From NCBI RefSeq assembly GCF_000264905.1, contig NW_006763143.1, positions 1,477,314-1,541,313 of the forward strand: DNA of 64,000 nt, in the 5' to 3' direction. The notes below the pieces were generated by a model, which was not told the origin of the DNA, ran no database searches, and saw nothing but the letters and a program-made list of their open reading frames with translations. Numbering within the stretch: the first letter of the stretch is position 1; each line of letters starts with the position of its first letter. Source of the stretch: Stereum hirsutum FP-91666 SS1 (lineage: Eukaryota; Basidiomycota; Agaricomycetes; Russulales; Stereaceae). Shown here in pieces: positions 59,809-64,000 of this stretch. The position numbers and the translations under genes are program-made.

Positions 59809-61567
59809 GAGTCTAGGAGCAGCCATCGGAGAATCCCAGTCCATTTAGTCATACTGACATGCTGGAAGATCGGTCACGCTTTTGCTTGCGGAGACACCAT
59901 CATCCTCAAGCCTCACCGCTCTCCGTATGGCCTCGCTCACCAACGTTAACGAAGCCGGGTTCCCGCCAGGCGTCATGAATATTCTCGTCGACGACATCAT
60001 GTCCTCTCATATGGATATTGAGAAGTTATCCTTCCTGGTTCGACGTTACTCGCGAGAAAGATCATGGAGAGGGTAGCACAGACAAACTTGAAGGATTTCA
60101 CGCTCGAGCTTCGGGACAAGAGCTCGAGCATCATCTTCAACGATGCGGATCTGGATTTGGCGGTCGATTCGAGCTCGCACGGGATCTTGTGGGTCTTTCT
60201 CTTTTCTTCATCCGCTCCGTTCAATGCCATGAAGCCTACCGTGTTTGCTTCACTATAGCTTGAACCACGGCCAAGCATGTTGCCCTGTTTCCCGGATCCT
60301 CGTGCAGTCTGGTATCTACGACGAGTCTCAAGAGGCTTACCGCGAAGGCGGTGTTTATCAAGCTCGATGATCAATCTGCTCACGACTCGTACCAGGATCG
60401 TCAACTTTCGCAGCAACATTGCGGCGTACGTCTTTCCATTTCTCTTGACGCACCCTTCGACATACCCCAATGTTACTGCTATGTGATTCATACTCATCCG
60501 CTGCGCCCGTTCCCCAGCACAGCATGTCCTACATCGAGTCTGGCAAATCCGAAGGCACGACGGTCCAGCTCGGCAGCGTCCGTCACAGCGAAGAAGGCTA
60601 CTACACCGCCGGAGGGCGGGGATGATGGGACGGCGTTGATCCGAACGGGGTAGGTACGGTACGGGTGCGGCCCCTGACCGGCCTTTGGCGGTAGACAGCC
60701 GGTAGAGGTTTCTGTGAGACGTCGGTACAACGTTGACCAGCTGTTGCAACAGCGTATCGTGCCAAGGCCCCAAAATGAGAAAAGAAGCTAGCCCGAGCAA
60801 AGAATTGAACCAACGATCGTTAAAATCCCGCTAGAAGCCAACATGCCCATGCAGCGATAACCACTGCGGCATATGGCCATACTTTGCTAGGTTGGGTACT
60901 AGAATATATAGCGTGCCTGCTCCGACTTCCACAGGCTCTCTGACCTTGGTCTCTCCAAGTTGCTCCGCTTTTTCGAGCCAGAGCAACAACCATTCAGCTT
61001 GCAGACCTGTTTGAGCAACTTTTGCAGCAAGTGCTCAGAGCAAAACAGGGAGTGCACAAGGAGAACACGACTTCGCTCAGACGCGAATCGCGTTGGATTC
61101 GACGCGCGGGTTAACATGCTGACTCAGCGACTGCCGATTGAGCATCGTCTGTGGAACGCTGCACCGACGTTGCAGAAAAGGGCTGTAAGATTCTTGGCGG
61201 CCAGTAACCACGGAGCAATATACGAATTTGTCGGAGCAACGCTGTCCCTGTGGCGAAGCGGGGCCCTTCCGGCCATGGCCCGACGTTTGGCGGCCTAGGC
61301 CGGGCCATGCTATCAGTCGCCCGGCGGTGTAGATCGAACCAACCATCTTCACGAACACAGCAGTCAACATACGAATCGTTCAACAAGATATCTTCGTGCC
61401 CGTCGGGGTCGTAATCAAGTTCGAGGACAAAACAGAAGTGCTGCGGCAGCCGAACGATTCGCTGTATGGGATGGTCGCGTTGGTGTTCAGGCGGAATATT
61501 AGTAGGGGCTTGGGGTCCGCACATAAGCTCAAGGCGGGGATGGCGAGGATCACTCGCGCGAACCAGA
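59809..61567 (+). pseudogene. Decayed aldehyde dehydrogenase gene, interrupted by a TIR element
   Basis: Ordered ALDH fragments on plus: LTCWKIGHAFACGDTIILKP, then after a frameshift LTALRMASLTNVNEAGFPPG and VMNILVDD, SHMDIEKLSFL, KIMERVAQTNLKDFTLEL, SIIFNDADLDLAV, and after a relic intron LNHGQACCPGSRILVQSGIY, which keeps the catalytic-Cys region. SYIESGKSEGTTVQLGS and EEGYY are then cut by the element at 60604-61329. The gene resumes with EPTIFTN, IFVPVGVVIKFEDKTEVLRQ, NDSLYGMVALVFRRNISRGL and AHKLKAGMARITRANQ. The N-terminal coenzyme-binding start and the C-terminal GGYKQSG part are missing. Several frameshifts are present, so it cannot encode an active enzyme. Confidence 0.78.
60604..61329. 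mobile_element. 726-bp TIR element (copy 2) inside the ALDH pseudogene
   Basis: The ends are perfect inverted repeats: CTACACCGCCGG at 60601-60612 and CCGGCGGTGTAG at 61321-61332. The inner 9 bp belong to the element and TA on both sides is the likely target duplication. It splits the ALDH reading frame between EGYY and IEPTIFTN. The left 300 bp match copy 1 at 44671-44968. No transposase was recognised; a plus-strand frame inside (60960-61298) is unassigned. Confidence 0.75.
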
Positions 61568-62059
61568 TATATTTGACTGACCTTATTCGTCTAGGATTCC
61601 TTTGAACCCCCTCGACATTGGGTCAAGTCCATGAGAGTAGGGCCAAGTGATGGGAAGTTCTCCCAACTCTGTGGTTTGTCAAACGGCACCGGCGATGTTG
61701 CTGCCGAATGAGAGGTATGCGTTGTTTCCCTACCCCTTTGGTTTATTGCCTTGTCGTTCGCCGGCACATCCATATGTTCCACGCTGTTCGATGTTTCCAC
61801 GGTACATAGGACGTGCAGACCATAGCTTACATAGACATACTCAAAACACTTCTCATTCCGTCGCCCGTCTGTACCTCGTACATATTGGTAGAGCGTATGT
61901 TGTGTTCCCCTCCCCTTGGTGACAACTGCTCTCGGGTAAGGTAGACTAGCTATAGGATATCACGAATAAATCTTTTTGTCCAAAACGAACAGTTGTCTTG
62001 GCTGGTAGAGGAACAGCGCCCAGGTGCAGGAGCCAAATGAGTGCTTGAAACTAGTGTTA
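61568..62059. other. Gene-free spacer
   Basis: About 490 bp with short frames only. Confidence 0.35.
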
Positions 62060-62575
62060 CAGGGTCTTGCATAATAAACTGGAATGTCGCGCATAGAAAA
62101 ATCCTGGGCGCCCGAACCAAACAAAGCCGTAAGCGGTAAGTACTCTCGGCTTGGCTTCGGCAGTGGCGCACCTTAGGCTTTGGTGAGTGGTGTCCGTTCG
62201 TCTCACCCATCTGAATCTCCTCAGTGTCTCTCTGTGAGCTCCCTTATTCCCTCACCTAGAGCATACGGTATCGCGCGCTATGATGAAGAATTTCCGTCGC
62301 TGTATCTAGCAAGGAAAAAATGTGGCCTTTTGTACCGACATCTCTGTTATGCAGACCGACGGCGTCAATCCGACGTCCAAGGCTGCCCGCTGACATCAAC
62401 ATAACTCCTTCTCCCTGGAAGTTGTACGGGAGATCGAGCGTTCGTTTACACGTCTCTGGTGCCACACCATTCCTGCCGAGGATCGCTGAGAGGACCTGCC
62501 ATTTACGGCTCTATTTGGTCCAGGCACGCAACTTTTTTGTGCGCGCGACATTCCAGTTTATTATGCAAGACCCTG
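62060..62575. mobile_element. 516-bp inverted-repeat element
   Basis: Arms of about 85 bp face each other: 62060-62145 and 62490-62575. The outer ends read CAGGGTCTTGCATAATAAAC on both strands, and the first 35 bp are essentially identical. The site is flanked by TA. An imperfect 8-bp flank match (TAGTGTTA versus TAGTACAA) would alternatively fit a hAT-type insertion, for which CAGGG ends are typical. There is no transposase, so it is non-autonomous. Confidence 0.7.
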
Positions 62576-64000
62576 TAGTACAAACAAGCCAGCGCGACTT
62601 GGGAGTTCGACGGCGACGCGGTGGGCGCCCGTGATGCGCGTGACCGTTCCGTGGGAATTCAACGAGCTGAGTTTCAACGGGCGCGTCGAATCTGGACTCT
62701 GGTAAGTCTGGAGTCGCGCCGTGCCCTCCCTCTTTCCTCCCTTACTCTCGCCCACTTCGCTTGTTGGGCGTCACTGCCCTCACTATCGGTGCTACTCTCT
62801 ATAACAATAACGGTACTACGTCAATGATTACCCTCACGGAAACACTTATGCCAAGGTCAATGACGGGGCGCGGTCCCGTTTCGTCTTACTCCACGCCGTG
62901 TACAGTTTGCTACACGCAAGGCCCATGCACGCGTAGAGAACTCACGACCAAGATATAGCGGGGCTCCCAGACTCTGATAGTAATTCTGCGAGGTACGCAT
63001 GTATCAACCGTTCCTTCACTTTGCGCCCTTCTTTTCATCGAAGAGTCGTTCGCCTCATCGCTTCCATCCTGTGCGTCGTTTACATTCGATCCGTCAAGAA
63101 TTCACTCTCACTACATATATTTTACGCGGTTACCAATAGCCTTTCCCGTTCAAGATAAGATGTAGAGCGGAGATCTATCCTAGCTAAGAACATACGGGTG
63201 AGCTTCAAGTACTTCCGTTGGCCCTTTCAGCATTCTCATTCCACACTTGTTGTGGTGATCTTCAGCCAATTGTTGAGGGCAGAGAACGCGGAGGCTCAAT
63301 GGTGGCAATGAGGAGTCTTCTGGTGAGCCACTTCCTTTCTTTATCGTGTACGACTGCACACTCGACAATGCGCCGTCTCACTACGTGAGCTCTTGTAGGC
63401 TTATGCAGAGTCTCTAAGTGCGTCATCTCTCTCATTCTCATATCCTCATCTCTCTCATTCTCATATCCTTTGAAAGATCGCGTTCATACTGGTCCCATCT
63501 GCTTCCTTTAGACACATCCTGCCGGTGAGCCTGCTCCAGATTCATCACCACCCAGTACCGCACCGTGCGCAACTACGTACACGAGAATCAACATTCGTGA
63601 AAGTATCGGGACTGAGGAGTGTTGAGGTATCGAGACAGGCCTGCCAATTGTCGGCGGACCTTCAATGGCTGAGCCGGTAGCGAAAAGACGGTGATTGAGG
63701 CGATGGTTCGTATATGCAAATCTTGTTTGATACCACCGTAGCGTAGCATCATGTAAATGAATTGAATATAAGTATTTTATGCGCTCATGGTGAAGCTGGG
63801 ACGACTGGAGATGTCTGCCTCCAGACGCTCCGGATGGCGGTTGTGATCCCACACGAGCTCCTGGTCGCGCGTCGGTCTTTCTGGGCTCATGCCCTTGTCT
63901 GGAGCTCCCAGAGCTCCAGAGACCACCTGGACGACCTGGTCCAGACGCGTGCGACCTTGCTGATGTGACTATCGTCAGGTCGTCAATCTACTAACTTCAC
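62576..64000. other. Right-edge gene-free region
   Basis: About 1.4 kb. A 23-bp unit (CATCTCTCTCATTCTCATAT and 3 more bases) is directly repeated at about 63423-63470. No supported gene was found. Confidence 0.35.

Overview
The window looks like a basidiomycete (Agaricomycetes-type) nuclear genome. Coding regions are broken by many short GT-AG introns, mostly about 50-65 nt with CTRAY-like branch points. The gene complement is typically fungal: chitin synthase, Nte1, an arrestin-like protein, an F-box/LRR protein and a Bot1-type mitoribosomal protein. Exon structures were assembled by hand from splice signals, phase continuity and protein-family conservation. No tool or database search was run, so boundaries are predictions.

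Region 1 (1-43.2 kb) is a compact gene-rich block with 16 supported genes. In order: a C2H2 zinc-finger protein (+), an arrestin-like adaptor (-), an unrecognised small spliced gene (-), a DAO-family FAD oxidoreductase (+), mitoribosomal mS45/Bot1 (-), an EFM3/FAM86-type lysine methyltransferase (+), a large SAM-dependent methyltransferase (-), the U2 snRNP subunit SF3b5 (-), a GSKIP-domain protein (-), the exosome cofactor C1D/Lrp1 (+), an F-box/LRR protein ending in a CaaX box (-), a tiny YABBY/HMG-like protein (-), Vps33 (-), Nte1 phospholipase (-), a chitin synthase (-) and a casein kinase I (+). Several sit head to head with short shared promoters (mS45/EFM3, GSKIP/C1D). Others converge (FAD oxidoreductase/mS45, EFM3/methyltransferase, C1D/F-box). 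They serve general cell functions (RNA processing, vesicle tethering, lipid turnover, wall synthesis, ubiquitination) and do not form a pathway cluster.

Region 2 (about 44.6-64 kb) is different. No intact gene could be assembled. It holds a tandem array of about 170-bp units (45.4-47.25 kb, with diverged copies at 48.25-48.75 kb), two copies of a TIR element 16 kb apart (44.67 and 60.60 kb), a 221-bp MITE with TA target duplication (54.16 kb), a 516-bp inverted-repeat element (62.06 kb), a 29-nt poly(T) tract, and two decayed metabolic genes: a hydantoinase/DUF917-type gene (49.8-52.7 kb) and an aldehyde dehydrogenase split by one of the TIR elements (59.8-61.6 kb). This looks like a degenerating, repeat-rich accessory or heterochromatic flank.

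The most unusual structure is the 170-bp array. Each unit carries a splice-bounded, exon-like Cys/His motif (CGVCGPDTLHKMSHYS in the best copies) and the units are partly organised in a 679-bp higher-order repeat.
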